Below are positions 1-11,692 of a stretch of 64,000 nt of DNA, piece by piece. The DNA comes from Cynocephalus volans (lineage: Eukaryota; Chordata; Mammalia; Dermoptera; Cynocephalidae). The notes below the pieces were generated by a model. The model was not told where the DNA came from. It did not search any database and was given only the letters and a program-made list of their open reading frames with translations. Within the stretch, counting starts at the first letter, position 1. Each line of letters starts with the position of its first letter. The DNA lies in contig NC_084469.1 of NCBI RefSeq assembly GCF_027409185.1, positions 101,247,835-101,311,834 on the forward strand. Reading direction: 5' to 3'. Position numbers and translations under genes: made by a program.

Positions 1-70
1 AATGGATGAATGTATACACAAAATGTGGTATATACATACTAAGGAATATCATTGACCCTTCAAGGAAATA
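1..70 (+). mobile_element. old L1 3'-end scrap
   Basis: The first bases resemble the usual end of L1 ORF2 and its 3' region (a start like aatggat, then atgtggtatatacata and ggaatatcattga). The same kind of sequence sits next to the other OR units. It is cut by the window edge, so its extent is unknown. Confidence 0.4.
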
Positions 71-189
71 GCAAATTTTATGTGTTTGAGTGAATGAATA
101 ATAAGACAATGATGTTCAATCTTATTACCACTCTCATAGCATGAATACGATCAAATATTGGCAATTTCACAGGAGAGAAGCACCTCATA

Positions 190-2860
190 GAAAACAAAGA
201 GGAACATAAAAGAAAGTGAGAAGTACAGGATTCAGGACAGTGGGTTTGCCACTGGAAGGGGGCAGAGTGATGCGAGAGGGAGATCCATCCATTGGGTTCT
301 ACGGAGACAATATTACCTTATCTTTAACCCCTGGATATATACATGTGATTTTATTATATTACTATTCTCCCAGAACTACAAGTAGATTTTATGTACTACT
401 TTATATATCATAATATAAGAAGTAAAATTAAAGAAAGGGTTTTTATACTTCTAACCCTCAATGTATTTTCCCATCTTCTTGTAATATTAAGGTCGTGAAT
501 TTCAGACTTCACAGTTCATCAAAATTTTTGAAAGTGCTTATTAAAAATTCTTGTATGTTGCATGTCTTTCAGAGATTCAATGTCAGTAGGTCCTGGTGAG
601 GTCAAGAACCCTCTCTATGAGGAAAGGTCTCAAGTGATTTATCTCTGTAGCTGTTCTGTGAACATTAATAGAGGAAATTCAATGTGAGGTGATACCATGA
701 ATTCCAGGAAAGGAGCTGTTAACCAAAAGTTTTAGTGAAAACAAAACCACCCCCTCAACCTCTTATGACAACCACAACAGAAAGATCTCCACCCACTCCT
801 TTGATTCTCTTTTGACACCTCATTTTCAGCCCACTCTTCCAGAGATAGTTCTGGTTAATGGCCCCACTTTCTGTTGTGCTTATGGGGAAAGTGATGCCCC
901 AAGTCTTGCCAACTTCCCTTTTCCCCTGTCTGATCTTACACTCAGCATCTCCTTCTCAAAGTAAAGTACTTTTCCATAGAATAAATTTCCCGTTGAAGAA
1001 AAATTAACAATATTTATGAGAGCCTGAAGACTGTATGCAGGCAATCCTCTAAGACTTCAGGATACAATTAATTTTATTCAATTACATATTTCTGTGTGAA
1101 CTCCAAAACAGATAAATAAGAAACAAAGGAAAATGAGATGACTATGGAGAAAAGTAGAAATTCAGATATATTCGTACAAACAAATTGGTAAAAAGATTTC
1201 AAAGAAAATAACCTGCCAGAAGATTATCAACCTTTGCCCTGCCTACCTAATAATTATTTTTGTTATATTAGTCAGACAAGAAAGCAGATGATAAATATAA
1301 CAACAAAAGAAAACAACTCTAATTGCTGAAGCAAGTGGTAAAAGTGTGTGAGACCAATAGTATTACAATATTATGATTATAGGAAAGATATGAAATGTAA
1401 TGTTATGGTTTATACTTTAAAGGGTACTTACTCTAGGTACAAGGCATTGTACTAAGTGTTTGTAGTACAATGTAGTATGTAATAAAGGGGCGAACTTCCC
1501 TGAAAGAATTACAGTCTAGGTGGTTATTTTCAGACTCTCACAGTCATCAGATTCTCATGTAATTTATTTCTTTTGCCAGAAATTAGACGAATAGTGAGCA
1601 TATGACCTGATTTTCAGTGATGTGAATGAAAGAAATATTTTCTGAATGACACTATAGAAATATCTATTATAAATTGATTCTATTCACAGCAGGTCCACAG
1701 AAGGACAGTCAGTTTTCTGTCTCTGGGCATCATGTCTGTGGATAATTCTTGCATCAGTTTAGAAATCTGGGTCGAAGAAGGAAATCAGCCTGACATGAAG
1801 ATACTTTATGGAGGAGTGACTGAATCCCTACAACACTGTTCCTATATATTACATAGCTCTGGAGTTCTTCTAATAAAACTCTACAAGAATGAGAGTTATC
1901 TTTTTTTTAAAAAAAAAAAAAAAAAGGAATTCAGAGCTACATAATATAGAGTATAGTCAATGTTTCTTTCTCTTATTAAAAAGAAGAGATTCCTCACGGA
2001 TTAAATTCACATATTACACACACATTTTAAACCACTGAGATAATCTAAATACAGGGATTTCATACATGATTAACCTAAATTTTGTATAGGCTAAGGTTGC
2101 CCTGTACAGATAGTTTACCAGTGTCCAAACTCAGGAATTACTAAATTGGAATATGAAATCTTATCCCTTATATGGCAATATACGGTTAACCAAGGAGTGC
2201 AATTCACATAATCCTACACATGTGATCAGGTAGATTCTGATCTCTGTCTCTGCTATGACCACAGGCTTGTAGGGATCCTTTCTCTGACCTATCTAACTTC
2301 TCCCAGTTTCCCTCTACTGAGAATATTCCCTAAAATAACAGTATATATAAAATAGCAATTTGCTATTTCACTAAATGAGCTTTCAACAGTGAACAGATTT
2401 TAAACATACATTATTTTAAATAAAGCATAATAAACTTCCTCTGGTTATAAGAATGCATACTAGAGGCATATAAAGGAGGTTTGAGACTTCTCTGAATATG
2501 GAGCATGACTCCTTGGCTGTGAGTGGGACACTCCAAAGATGAATTAAGGAATTAATTAATATAATGAATCACAGAAGGATCTGTCAGCTAAGAGATAATG
2601 TGGTAAACTAGGAAAAGTTAGAAGAGTCTAAGTAAACTGTGTAAATTAGTAACACTCACTGAAATTCATTAAGGCTAATTTGAAGTAACCTGAGTCAAAA
2701 TTATTGTCCTAGAAACTTATAAAAGTCTGAAAATTGTTTAATTCAACTACTCTGTCAATTGTATTTCTTATGCTAATATTTTGTTCTTTAGATCCCGCAA
2801 AGCACTGTGGCAATTATGTTAAAAATATTAATGATGAAAAAAATAACAGTGCTGCAAGAA
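190..2860. repeat. left flank of duplicated OR unit A (noncoding)
   Basis: About 2.7 kb with no gene. The sequence recurs with scattered changes at about 26820-29505 (unit C), 51260-52820 (unit D) and, in part, 43255-44690. Matching landmarks include the 'accccctcaacctcc' stretch near 755-770 and the 'ctgtctctgggcatcatg' stretch near 1717-1734. Short open frames here are not conserved between copies, so I read it as noncoding duplicated DNA lying 3' of the minus-strand OR. A poly-A tract sits at about 1909-1925. Confidence 0.7.
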
Positions 2861-2950
2861 CCCCGCCTCAGGTTCACCTTCTGTAGACCCTGACCAAAGA
2901 GCTGAGCTTAGAGAATAGAATTCAGTTTCAAAATATCAAAAAATTATAGA

Positions 2951-3045
2951 ATGGTAATAGTGTGGTGCTGAAAACACCAAGGCTAAGGGTTTGGTGTACC
3001 AGCCAGACACACACACACACACACAAACCCCAAAAAGTTAGACAA
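2951..3045 (+). mobile_element. tRNA-Ile-like monomeric SINE, copy 1 (unit A)
   Basis: The core reads gtggtgctgaaaacacc, then caaggctaaggg, matching the anticodon-arm to T-arm part of a tRNA-Ile-derived SINE (consensus gtggtgctgataacacc). It is followed by a (CA)n tail. The 5' tRNA part is eroded. Probably of the colugo CYN type, but the family name is an inference. Confidence 0.6.
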
Positions 3046-3220
3046 AGAGATAGTCAGTTTCAATCTTATTTTTAAACACAGTTAGCCATTTCATTATCTA
3101 GTCTTTTCATAACAATTTGGTGACAATTGCAGATCCCCAACTCAGGTTCACCTTCTGTAGACTATGATGGAAGAACTGAGCTTAGAGAGTAGAATTCATT
3201 AGCAAAATATCAATAATTTA

Positions 3221-3317
3221 TACATTGGTTACAGTGTGGGGCCGATAATACCAAGGTCAAGGGTTTGGATCCCTGTATTGGCCAGAAACACATAAACCAC
3301 CTCCCCCCAAAAAACAG
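3221..3317 (+). mobile_element. tRNA-Ile-like monomeric SINE, copy 2 (unit A)
   Basis: The second copy lies within the tandem duplication: cattggttacagtgtgg, then gataataccaaggtcaaggg and a B-box-like gtttggatccc. It keeps the ancestral 'gataa' where copy 1 has 'gaaaa'. The tail is an A/C-rich run. Confidence 0.65.
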
Positions 3318-3486
3318 TTACACAAAGGAATAGTCAATTTCAACCTTATTTTTAAACACACTTAGCCATTATATTATCTAGTCATTTTATAAGAATTTGG
3401 TGACAAAAGAGTAAGGCATTGTGGCTTACCCATTATCCCTTTCTCTTTGCCTCATTCTAGTAACCCAGGCCAATCCAGATGACACA

Positions 3487-4424
3487 TCACAGATAAGAAA
3501 ATCTCCTACAGAGGAGGTTCTTCAAGGCTCCCTTCACATCCCTGTTCCTCAGGCTGTAGATGAAGGGGTTCATCATGGGAGTGACCACAGTGTACATCAT
3601 CGAAGCAACTGCACTCTTCCTGGAAGAGTGTGTAAATGCAGAGCTAAAGTACACTCCAAAACCTGTCCCATAAAATAAGGAAACAACTGAGAGGTGAGAC
3701 CCACAGGTGGAAAAGCTTTGTACTTTCCTTCTGCTGAAGATATTCTCAAAACAGAAGAAGCAATGTGAATATAAGAGAAAATGATTCCAGAGAGGGGTAT
3801 CCCACCTAATATGCATGCTGCAAAATATATCAGAATATTGTTGATGAGGGTATCAGAGCAGGCGAGCTTGATGACATGAACAGCTTCACAGAAGAAGAGG
3901 GGGATTTCTGGGTCTGTGCAGAAGGACAGCCGCAGCAGCATCAGACTGTGCAGCAGGGAAACCCCAACACTAATAGACAGGGAGAGGAGAATCATCAGGA
4001 CGGAAAGACGAGGGTTCATGATGACCGTGTATCTCAGGGGGTGACAAATGGCCACATAGCGGTCATAGGCCATCACCCCTAGGAGAAAATTTTCCAAACA
4101 GGACAAAACCATGACAAAATAGATCTGGGTGAGGCAGCCTGTGTAAGTGATGCTTGAATGCTGAGCTTGGATGTTCACTAACATTTTGGGGATCGTGGCT
4201 GTGCTTAAAGAGATGTCAGTAAAGGACAGATTGGAGAGAAGGAAGTACATGGGGGTGTGGAGGTGGGAGTCAGAGATGACAGCCAGGATGATGAGCAGGT
4301 TTCCCAGGATGGTGACCAGGTACATGGACAGGAACAGGCTGAAGAGGAGGGGCTGCAGTTCTGGATCCTCTGTCACCTCCAAGAGAAGAAATTCTGAAAC
4401 AGCTGTTTGGTTTCTGGTTTCCAT
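3487..4424 (-). pseudogene. OR7G: olfactory receptor OR-A, OR7G-like, one-base frameshift
   Basis: This would be a single-exon odorant receptor, a seven-transmembrane GPCR of olfactory neurons. From the METRNQT start at 4424 the frame carries the OR marks: GN in TM1, [19 protein letters not shown] at the TM3 end, and a run of conserved Cys in the second extracellular loop. After KYKAF (about codon 238) the frame is lost. The A-run at 3711-3714 has four bases where the intact paralogs at 30082-30086 and 53400-53404 have five. The remaining frame ([10 protein letters not shown] through [12 protein letters not shown] to RRFSYL) continues cleanly to the normal stop at 3487. So the gene is complete apart from one missing base, which suggests recent loss or possibly an assembly error. 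Its sequence is closer to OR-D than to OR-C in places, such as RLSVLMILL and the MILSPSH leader. The one-to-one human ortholog is not determined. Confidence 0.9.
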
Positions 4425-4909
4425 GTTGTTAATGAATCTGGTGGAAATATGGGATGGTGACAAGATCATCAGATATTTTGTCGTCCCACAGGTGAAGCAT
4501 CACCTGATGGAATCATCACCTTGTGAAGAAAAGTTGATAAATTAAGGGGAGTTCAAAAGGTGTCATCAGGGCTCCTAAGCATGCAGAGTCCACAGCTAAC
4601 GTTGTCAGTAAGAGGCCACATCGAGTGATTGTGTAATAGGCTATGCCACCTAGGTGTGTGTAAGGACACTCTGTGATGTTCACACGATGGTGAAATCACC
4701 TAAAGATGCATTTCTCAGAACATCTCCTTGATGTTATTTGACCCATGTCTGTATCTTGCAACCATGAGCTAGGAAGCAGGAGGGCAAATGTAATGCACTA
4801 AAGATGGTAAAGCGGAGAAACAGAAACAGGCTGAAACCCTGACAGCATTGTTGGGATGATACACCCTTGGACTTCTTGTTCTGTGAGACAAATAAACTCC
4901 TACTTGTTT

Positions 4910-4968
4910 CAACAAAGAAAGAAACAAACAAACAAAGAAACACAGAAACAAACAAATAAATAAATAAT
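4910..4968. repeat. (AAAC)n/(AAAT)n microsatellite upstream of OR-A
   Basis: An imperfect tetranucleotide run, first aaac-type then aaat-type. At the same paralogous position unit C carries a TCAA plus AAAC array and unit D a CATA array. Confidence 0.85.
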
Positions 4969-5769
4969 AAGGGTGCCTTCTGTTTCCATTCTGTGTTGTT
5001 ACTTTAGAAAAGACCTGAATCTAATATAGCAGAACATCAACCATTTTTAAGTCTGGAAAGGATGAGGCAGTGGTCCTTTTTAAAATTAAATTCTCTCTGC
5101 TATTTGATTATTTCGAACATTCAGTAATTTTGTAAAGAAAACAGATGGGCTAAGGAGGCAGTTTGAAGATTCTGTCTGGATCCCCCAAGACATCAGAGCT
5201 AGGACACAGCGATAATACAAAGGCGTGTCAAGAACCAGGAAAGGGAAGGGAAGGTGGAGTGTAGTAAATGTTTGTCCTCACCACTACAAGATTCTAAGTA
5301 AGTGACAGAGAATCTTTATAACAGTCATTTGTTTTAGAAGAGGCAGATTCCTGCTCTAGAGAAAAATGGTCCTAATCATAGCAGTTACTGGGTTCAAGAT
5401 TAATAGATGAGAGTAAATTGATTATCCCGCAACGGTACAAGGAAAGATGTGAAGATGACAATTAGGCAGGAGACCCGTGGTGACTTGATGCCAATCATCT
5501 GATGTGTGTACTCTCTTTCACCTTCACCTGGATGAGGCTGTAGTAAAACATCTGCCTTCATTTCTAAGCATTAACCAAATGATTTTAGGTTACCTGGCTG
5601 GTGTCACCGTGGGATAAGGCTTGATCTCTCTGGGTGTATCACACAGAAGATGTGTCCTCAGGAAGGACAGAGTGAGGCACCAGGCTACTGGGCAGGAGGG
5701 ATCATCTGTTGGAGGAGGCTCAGGTGTGCGACTACCTTGCAGAGGAATGAGTGTTAAATGAGGTGGTCA

Positions 5770-5990
5770 CAGGCACATTGTAGTCTCTGTATCCCCAGAG
5801 GCTCTATATCCTAAGCTCCTCATTAGCCAAGGAATTTTATTGTCACTATGATCCCAGGACACTGCCAATCCTTAAGGACCAAGACTCTAGAAGGGAGGAA
5901 TTCAGGATGGCTGCTTGTCTGACCCTGTGAGGCCAGGTGTGCACTTCTACTTTTCTCCACTTGTGCCTGCTCATCCCCATGTCACATGCC
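5770..5990 (-). promoter_or_regulatory. conserved block, candidate OR-A promoter or 5' exon region
   Basis: This block about 1.37 kb upstream of the OR-A start codon is unusually well kept in all four units, including the otherwise diverged unit B. It contains tccccagag (an O/E, Ebf-like look) at 5792-5800, a second tcccagg at 5852-5858, and cctcattagccaagg at 5818-5832 with a TAAT homeodomain core on the minus strand. Clustered O/E and homeodomain sites about 1 kb or more upstream of the coding exon are a known feature of OR promoters. The assignment here is inference. Confidence 0.4.
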
Positions 5991-6112
5991 TTGCATGATG
6001 GACACACAGCCTTCTCTAACTGGAATCCAGTCTTCTTTAGTTAGGGGTGAACTGAGGCATTGATATCTAGAAAATGATATCAGGAAATTTAATGCCAACC
6101 TAACTATAAAAC

Positions 6113-6198
6113 TATGAGGGTCTTCAAGCTTTTCATGGAAGGATCCATATTATATTTTAATTTCATTTTTTCTGCAAACTTTTTGAAGTACCCACATA
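6113..6198. mobile_element. palindromic mariner-like MITE (unit A)
   Basis: An element of about 85 bp with inverted ends: tatgagggtcttcaa at the left and ttttgaagtacccacata at the right, around an AT-rich core, flanked by TA. It resembles the mammalian MADE/Hsmar2-like group. Paralogous copies lie at 32526-32610 and 55809-55892. Confidence 0.65.
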
Positions 6199-6714
6199 TA
6201 GTTTATAAATATGGAAATAAGTAGTACATTTTTAAATATACCTAAGCAATTGTAAAAATGAAAAACCTCAAGTGTTTTTTTTTTTCTATGAGCTATTTAA
6301 TATTTCCCCAACCTTAATTTTTCCCTACATATATTTTAGAAAGCAGACCTAATTTAGTCTTTCTGACAATTCTGTCTCTGGTCAATATAGATTGCTGTTT
6401 TATTCTTTTTTATGGCTTTATAACCACCTTTTTAATTTTATCAACATAGATTCAATGTACATTTTTCTTCACTTGAAGGTGCTATGGGTTGAGATTTGGG
6501 CTCATGGTCTTCGATAGAGTTGTAAGAATTCACAGTGTATGACAAAGTACTAATGTGTATAATCTCAGTACATTTAGACTTTTCCCTGCCTTAGTAGATG
6601 GAGAAGGTACTCCAAGGTAAAATTGAGTTAAAATGTTTTATTTAGAAGTATTGTGTTTTCATTAGTTCATAAATTTATTTATTTCTTAACTTCTTCTGAT
6701 TGAATCTTGTTAAC

Positions 6715-7095
6715 TGTTGAATGGATAAAGAAAATGTGGTATGCACTTATGATGGAATATTATTCAATGTGGGAAAGGAAGGAAATTCTGTCACATGCTA
6801 CAATATGAATGAACATTGAGGACATTATGCTAAGTCCAAAAAGCCAGAAACAAAAGGACAAATATGGTATGACTCCACTCCTATGAGGTACCTAAAGTAC
6901 TCAAATTCATAGATACAAAAAGTAGAATGGTAGTTACTAGGGGTTAAGAGTAGAGGAAAAAGAGATGTTTTTTAAAATTACAGTGTTTCTGATTTGCAAT
7001 ATGAAAATGTTTTTATACTTAACACTACTGAACCGTACACCTAAAAATGGTAAAGATGGCAAATTTTATGTTATGTGGGTTGTCACAACTTAAAA
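6715..7095 (+). mobile_element. old L1M 3' end
   Basis: The typical L1M 3' sequence: gaatggataaagaaaatgtg, ggaatattattcaa, a ctcctatgaggtacct stretch, and the terminal gtacacctaaaaatggtaaa followed by ttttatgttatgtggg. Its paralog is at 33117-33520. In unit D all but the last part is deleted. Confidence 0.7.
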
Positions 7096-7612
7096 ATGGG
7101 GGAAGGGTATGCAAAAGATGTTTTTTAAAAAACATATTGAAACCAAAAAATAAACTGCACAAATTAAACAAGACTAGTTTAGTATTAAATAATCAGTTTA
7201 AATATTTTACATTAAAGTGTAGTTAGAGAAATACTATTAAAAATCAGTAGAAAGACTAAACTCTAGGCTTTAGAAAGTTACAGAGAGAAGAATGACTTGG
7301 AAGAAATGCTAATTTTTAACTCAGAGACATAAATATAAATTGATTTTTTTTAAATAACGGGAGAGCTATAAAAGGGACCACAGAAAACAATTACACAGTA
7401 TATTATTATTTTTTAATTAAATTTTATTTTGTCAATATACAATGTGGTTGATTATTGTGGCACATTACCAAAAACTCCCTCCCTCCTCCTTTACGCCCCC
7501 TCCCAGCAACCTCATACCTGTTCACTTGTCATATCATCTTCAAGAAATTGTAATTGTTGTGTCTTCTTCCCTCCCCCACCCCCCTGGTTGTTTGTGTATT
7601 TATTTATTTATT

Positions 7613-10600
7613 TATTTATAGCTCCCACAAATAAGTGAGAACATGTGGTATTTCTCTTTCTGTGCCTGACTTGTTTCACTTAATATAATTCTCTCTAGGT
7701 CCATCCATGTTGTTGCAAATGGCAGTATTTCATTCGTTTTTATAGCTGAGTAGTATTACATTGTGTAGATACACCACAGCTGCCATGTCCACTCATCTGA
7801 TGATGGATATTTGGGCTGGTTACAACTCTTATCTATTGCAAAGTGTGCTGCAATGAACACTGGAGAACAGGTATATTTTCAACTAGATGATTTCCATTCC
7901 TCTGGGTATATTCCCAGCAGTGGGATAGCGGGGTCCTATGGTAGATCTATCTGCAATTGCTTGAGGAACCTCCATACCATTTTCCATAGAGGCTGCACCA
8001 TTTTGCAGTCCCACCAACAATGTATGAGAGTTCCTTTTTCTCCACAACCTCGCCAGCATTTATCATTCACAGTCTTTTGGATATTGGCCATCTTAACTGA
8101 GGTGAGATGCTATCTCAGTGTGGTTTTGATTTGTATTTCCTGACTGCTGAGTGATATTGAGCATTTTTTCATCTGTCTGTTGACCATTCATATATCTTCC
8201 TTTGAGAAATGCCTATTCAGCTCTTTTGCCCATTTTTTAATTGGGTTACTTGGTTTTTGTTGTAAAGTTGTTTGAGTTCCTTGTATATTCTGGATATTAA
8301 TCCTTTATCAGATATATATTTTGCAAATATTTTCTCCCATTTTCTTGGTTGTCTTTTAACTCTGTTAATTGTTTCTTTTGCTGTGCAGAAGCTTTTTAGA
8401 TTGATATAATCCCATTTGTTTATTTTTCTTTTGGTTGCCCATGCTTTGAGGATTGTATTCATGAAGTCTGTGTCCAGTCCTACTTCCTGAAATGATTCTC
8501 CTTTGTTTTATTTAAGAAGTTTTATTTTTTAGAGTGTATATTTAATTCTTTAATCCATTTTGAGTTGATTTTAGTATATGGTGAGAGGTATGGGTCTAGT
8601 ATCATTCTCCTGCATATTAATATCCAGTTATCCCAGCACCATTTGGCGAGGAGGCAGTCTCTTCCCCAGTATATAGGCTTGGTGCCTTTGTCAAAGATCA
8701 GATGGCTGTAGGTGTGTGGGATGATTTCTGGATGCTCTATTCTATTCCATTGATCAGTGTGTCTGTTTTTATGCCATACCATGCTGTTTTGGTTATGATA
8801 GGTTTGTAGTATAGTTTAAAGTCAGGTAGTGTTATGCCTCCAGCTTTATTTCTTTTGCTCAGAATTGCTTTGGCTATGCACGTCCTTTTGTTATTCCATA
8901 TAAATGTCTAGATAGTTTTTTACATTTCTGAGAAAAATGTCATTGGAATTTTGATGGTGATTGCATTGAATATGTACATCACTTGTGTAGCATGGACATT
9001 TTCACAATGTTGATTCTTCCTATCAAAGAGCATGAGATATCTTTCCATCTTCTTGTGTCCTCTTTAATTTCTCTCAGCAGTGGTTTCTTTCACATCCTTG
9101 CTTAACTCTATTCGTAAGTTTTTTGTTGTTGTTGTTGGCTATTGTAAATGAGTAAGCTTTCTTGATTTTTCCTTCTGCATGTTCACTATTGGAGAATAGA
9201 AATGCTACTGATTTTTGTGAGTTGATTTTGTATCCTTCTACTTTGCTAAAATCATTTATCAACTCCAAGAGTTTTTTTTGTAGAGGCTTGAGGCTGTTCG
9301 ATATATAGGATCATGCCATCTGCAAACAGGGACAGTTTGGCTTCATCTTTTCCAATCTGGATGCCCTTTATTTCCTTCGTTTCTCTGATTGCTCTGCCTA
9401 GTACTTCCAACACTATGTTGAATAGGGCTGGTGATAGTGGGAATCCTTGTCCAGTTCCTGCTCTTAAAGGAAAAGCTTTCAGCTTTTTGCCATTCAAGAT
9501 GATATTGGCAGTGGGTTTATTATATATGGCTTTAATTATGTTTAGGTACTTTCCATCTATACCTAACTTATAGAGAGTCTTTGTCATGAATGAGTGTTGA
9601 ATTTTATCCAATGCTTTTTCAGCATCTATAGAGATGATCATATGGTCCTTGTGTTTGATTTTATTGATATGGTGTATCACATTTATTGATTTGCATATGT
9701 TGAACCAACCTTGCATCTCTGGGATGAATCCCACTTGATCCTGGTGCATAATTTTGCTTTCATGTTGCTGTATTCTGTTAGCTACTATTTTATTGAGTTT
9801 GTTTGTACCTATATTAATCAAGGATATTGGCCTGTAGTTTTCTTTTTTAGTTGTATCTTTACCTGGTTTTGCTATCAGGGTGATGTTTGCTTCATAGAAT
9901 GAGTCTGGGAGAATTGCCCCTGTTTCAGTCTTTTTGAATAGTTTGTAGAGAATTGGTGTCAATTCCTCTTTGAATGTTTGGTAAAATTCTGCTGTGAATC
10001 CATCTGTTACTGGGCTTTTCTTTGTTGCGACCCTTCTGAAAACAGCTTCAATCTCTTTTAATGTTATTGGTCTGTTCAGATTTTCTACATCAACTTTGCT
10101 CAGTTTTGGTAGCTTGTGTGTCCAGAAATCTATCCATTTCCTCCAGATTTTTAAATTTGTTGGCCTATACTTGTTTATAGTAGTCTTGAATGATTCCTTG
10201 TATTTCAGAGGTACCAGTTGTACTATCACATTTTTCATCTCTAATTTTTTATTTGGATCTTCTCTTATCTTTTTTTAGTTTGCCATGCTAATGTTTTGTC
10301 AATTTTATTTATCTTTTCAAAAACCCAACTTTTTGTTCATTGATCTTTTGCATTGTTTTTTGTGTTTCAATTTCATTAAGTTCTGCTCTGATTTTAATGA
10401 TTACTTTCCATCTGCTAATTTTGGGTTTGGATTGTTCTTGTTTTTCTGGGTCTTTAAGGTGAAGTATTAGGTTGTTCACTTCCCGTCTTTCCATTTTTCT
10501 GAAGTAAGCATTTAATGTGATAAATTTCCCCCTTAGTACTGCTTTTGCAGTATCCCACAGTTTTGGTATGACATATCATTATTTTTATTACTTTCAATAA

Positions 10601-11388
10601 ATATTTTGATTTCCTGTTTGATTTCTTCTTGGACCCATATGTCATTAAGTAGAATGCTTTTTAATTTCCATGTGTTTGTATAGTTTCCAGAATTTCATTT
10701 GTTATTGATTTCTATTTTAATCCATTGTGGTCTAAAAACATATATGGGATTATTCAAATTTTTTTGAATTTGTTGAGACTTCATTTGTGACCTAACATGT
10801 TATCTATCCTGGAGAATGACCCATGTGCTAATTGGATGGAATGTTTGGTAGATATCTGCCAAGTCCAATTGGTCTAGAATGTTGTTTAGATCTTGTGTTT
10901 CTCTGCTGATTCTTTGCCCAGATGATCTGTCCAATATTGACAGCAGGGTGTTCAGGTCCCCTGCTATTATGTGTTAGTGTTTATTGTCTTCCTTAGGTCT
11001 CATAGAGTTTGCTTTATAAATCTGGCTGCTCCGACATGGGCTCATAGATCTTTATGCATGATATGTCTTCTTGATGGATTAATCCTTTTATCATTATGTA
11101 GTGAACCTCATTATATCTTTTTATGGTTTTCAGTTTAAAGTCTATTTTATAAGATATAAGAATAGCTACTCCAGCTTGTTTTTCATTTCTGTTTGCGTAG
11201 TAAATCTTTTTCCATCCTTTCACTCTTAGTCTATGTGAGTCTTTATGGGTGAGGTGGGTCTCTTGAAGGCAGCATACTGTTGGGTCCTCCTTTTTAATCC
11301 AGTCAGCCCATCTGTGACTTTTGATTGGGGAATTTAATCCTTTTACATTAATAGTTGATATTGAAAGGTGTTGATTTATTCCTAGCAT
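7613..11388 (-). pseudogene. L1 ORF2 (endonuclease and reverse transcriptase), broken
   Basis: ORF2 supplies the endonuclease and reverse transcriptase for L1 movement. The start near 11388 gives the endonuclease signature CCLQETHLTHKDSHRLRVKG. The reverse transcriptase part is open from 10238 to 9252 ([20 protein letters not shown], then [19 protein letters not shown]). The catalytic FADD motif reads FADG in the frame [11 protein letters not shown], so the enzyme would be dead even if the frame were whole. Several frame breaks separate the endonuclease, RT and C-terminal segments. The C-terminal end, equivalent to CGSYK, lies near 7613. Overall span is about 1258 codons, close to the usual 1275. 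Confidence 0.8.
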
Positions 11389-11692
11389 CTTATTGATTTT
11401 TGTTTGGATGTCTTAAGTGTCTTTTGTTCCTTTCTTTCTGATTTATTGTTTGTTTTCTGTATTTGTTGGTTCCTGGGGTTGTAGATAAACTTTTTTTGTT
11501 GTTTTCTCTCCATTGCTGCCATTTTTATTTTACCAGTGGGTTTTGATTACTCTTGGATTTTTATGGCAGTAGTAGTTGTTTTTCAGGTACCAAACCCAGT
11601 ACTCCCTTGAGAATTTCTTGTAAGAATGGTCATGTGTTTGTGAACTCCAGCAGGTTTTGTTTGTATGCGAAATATAGTATTTGCCCTTCATT

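Larger units (their letters stand above)
2861..3406. repeat. 273-bp direct tandem duplication 3' of OR-A
   Basis: Bases 2861-3133 and 3134-3406 are two head-to-tail copies of the same stretch. Each starts with a 'ctcaggttcaccttctgtag' motif, carries one tRNA-like SINE and ends with 'aatttggtgacaa'. Units C (29505-29780) and D (52818-53100) hold a single copy; unit B holds a SINE-free version (about 18926-19110). Confidence 0.8.

Noticed and set aside
2951-3317. Functional tRNA-Ile genes
   Set aside because: The tRNA-like parts lack a complete, pairing cloverleaf and end in simple-repeat tails; they are SINEs.
3421-3678. Open frame of 85 codons antisense to OR-A, repeated at 29792-30049
   Set aside because: It is the opposite-strand shadow of the conserved OR C-terminus. 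Its conservation follows from the OR, and its frame has no independent support.
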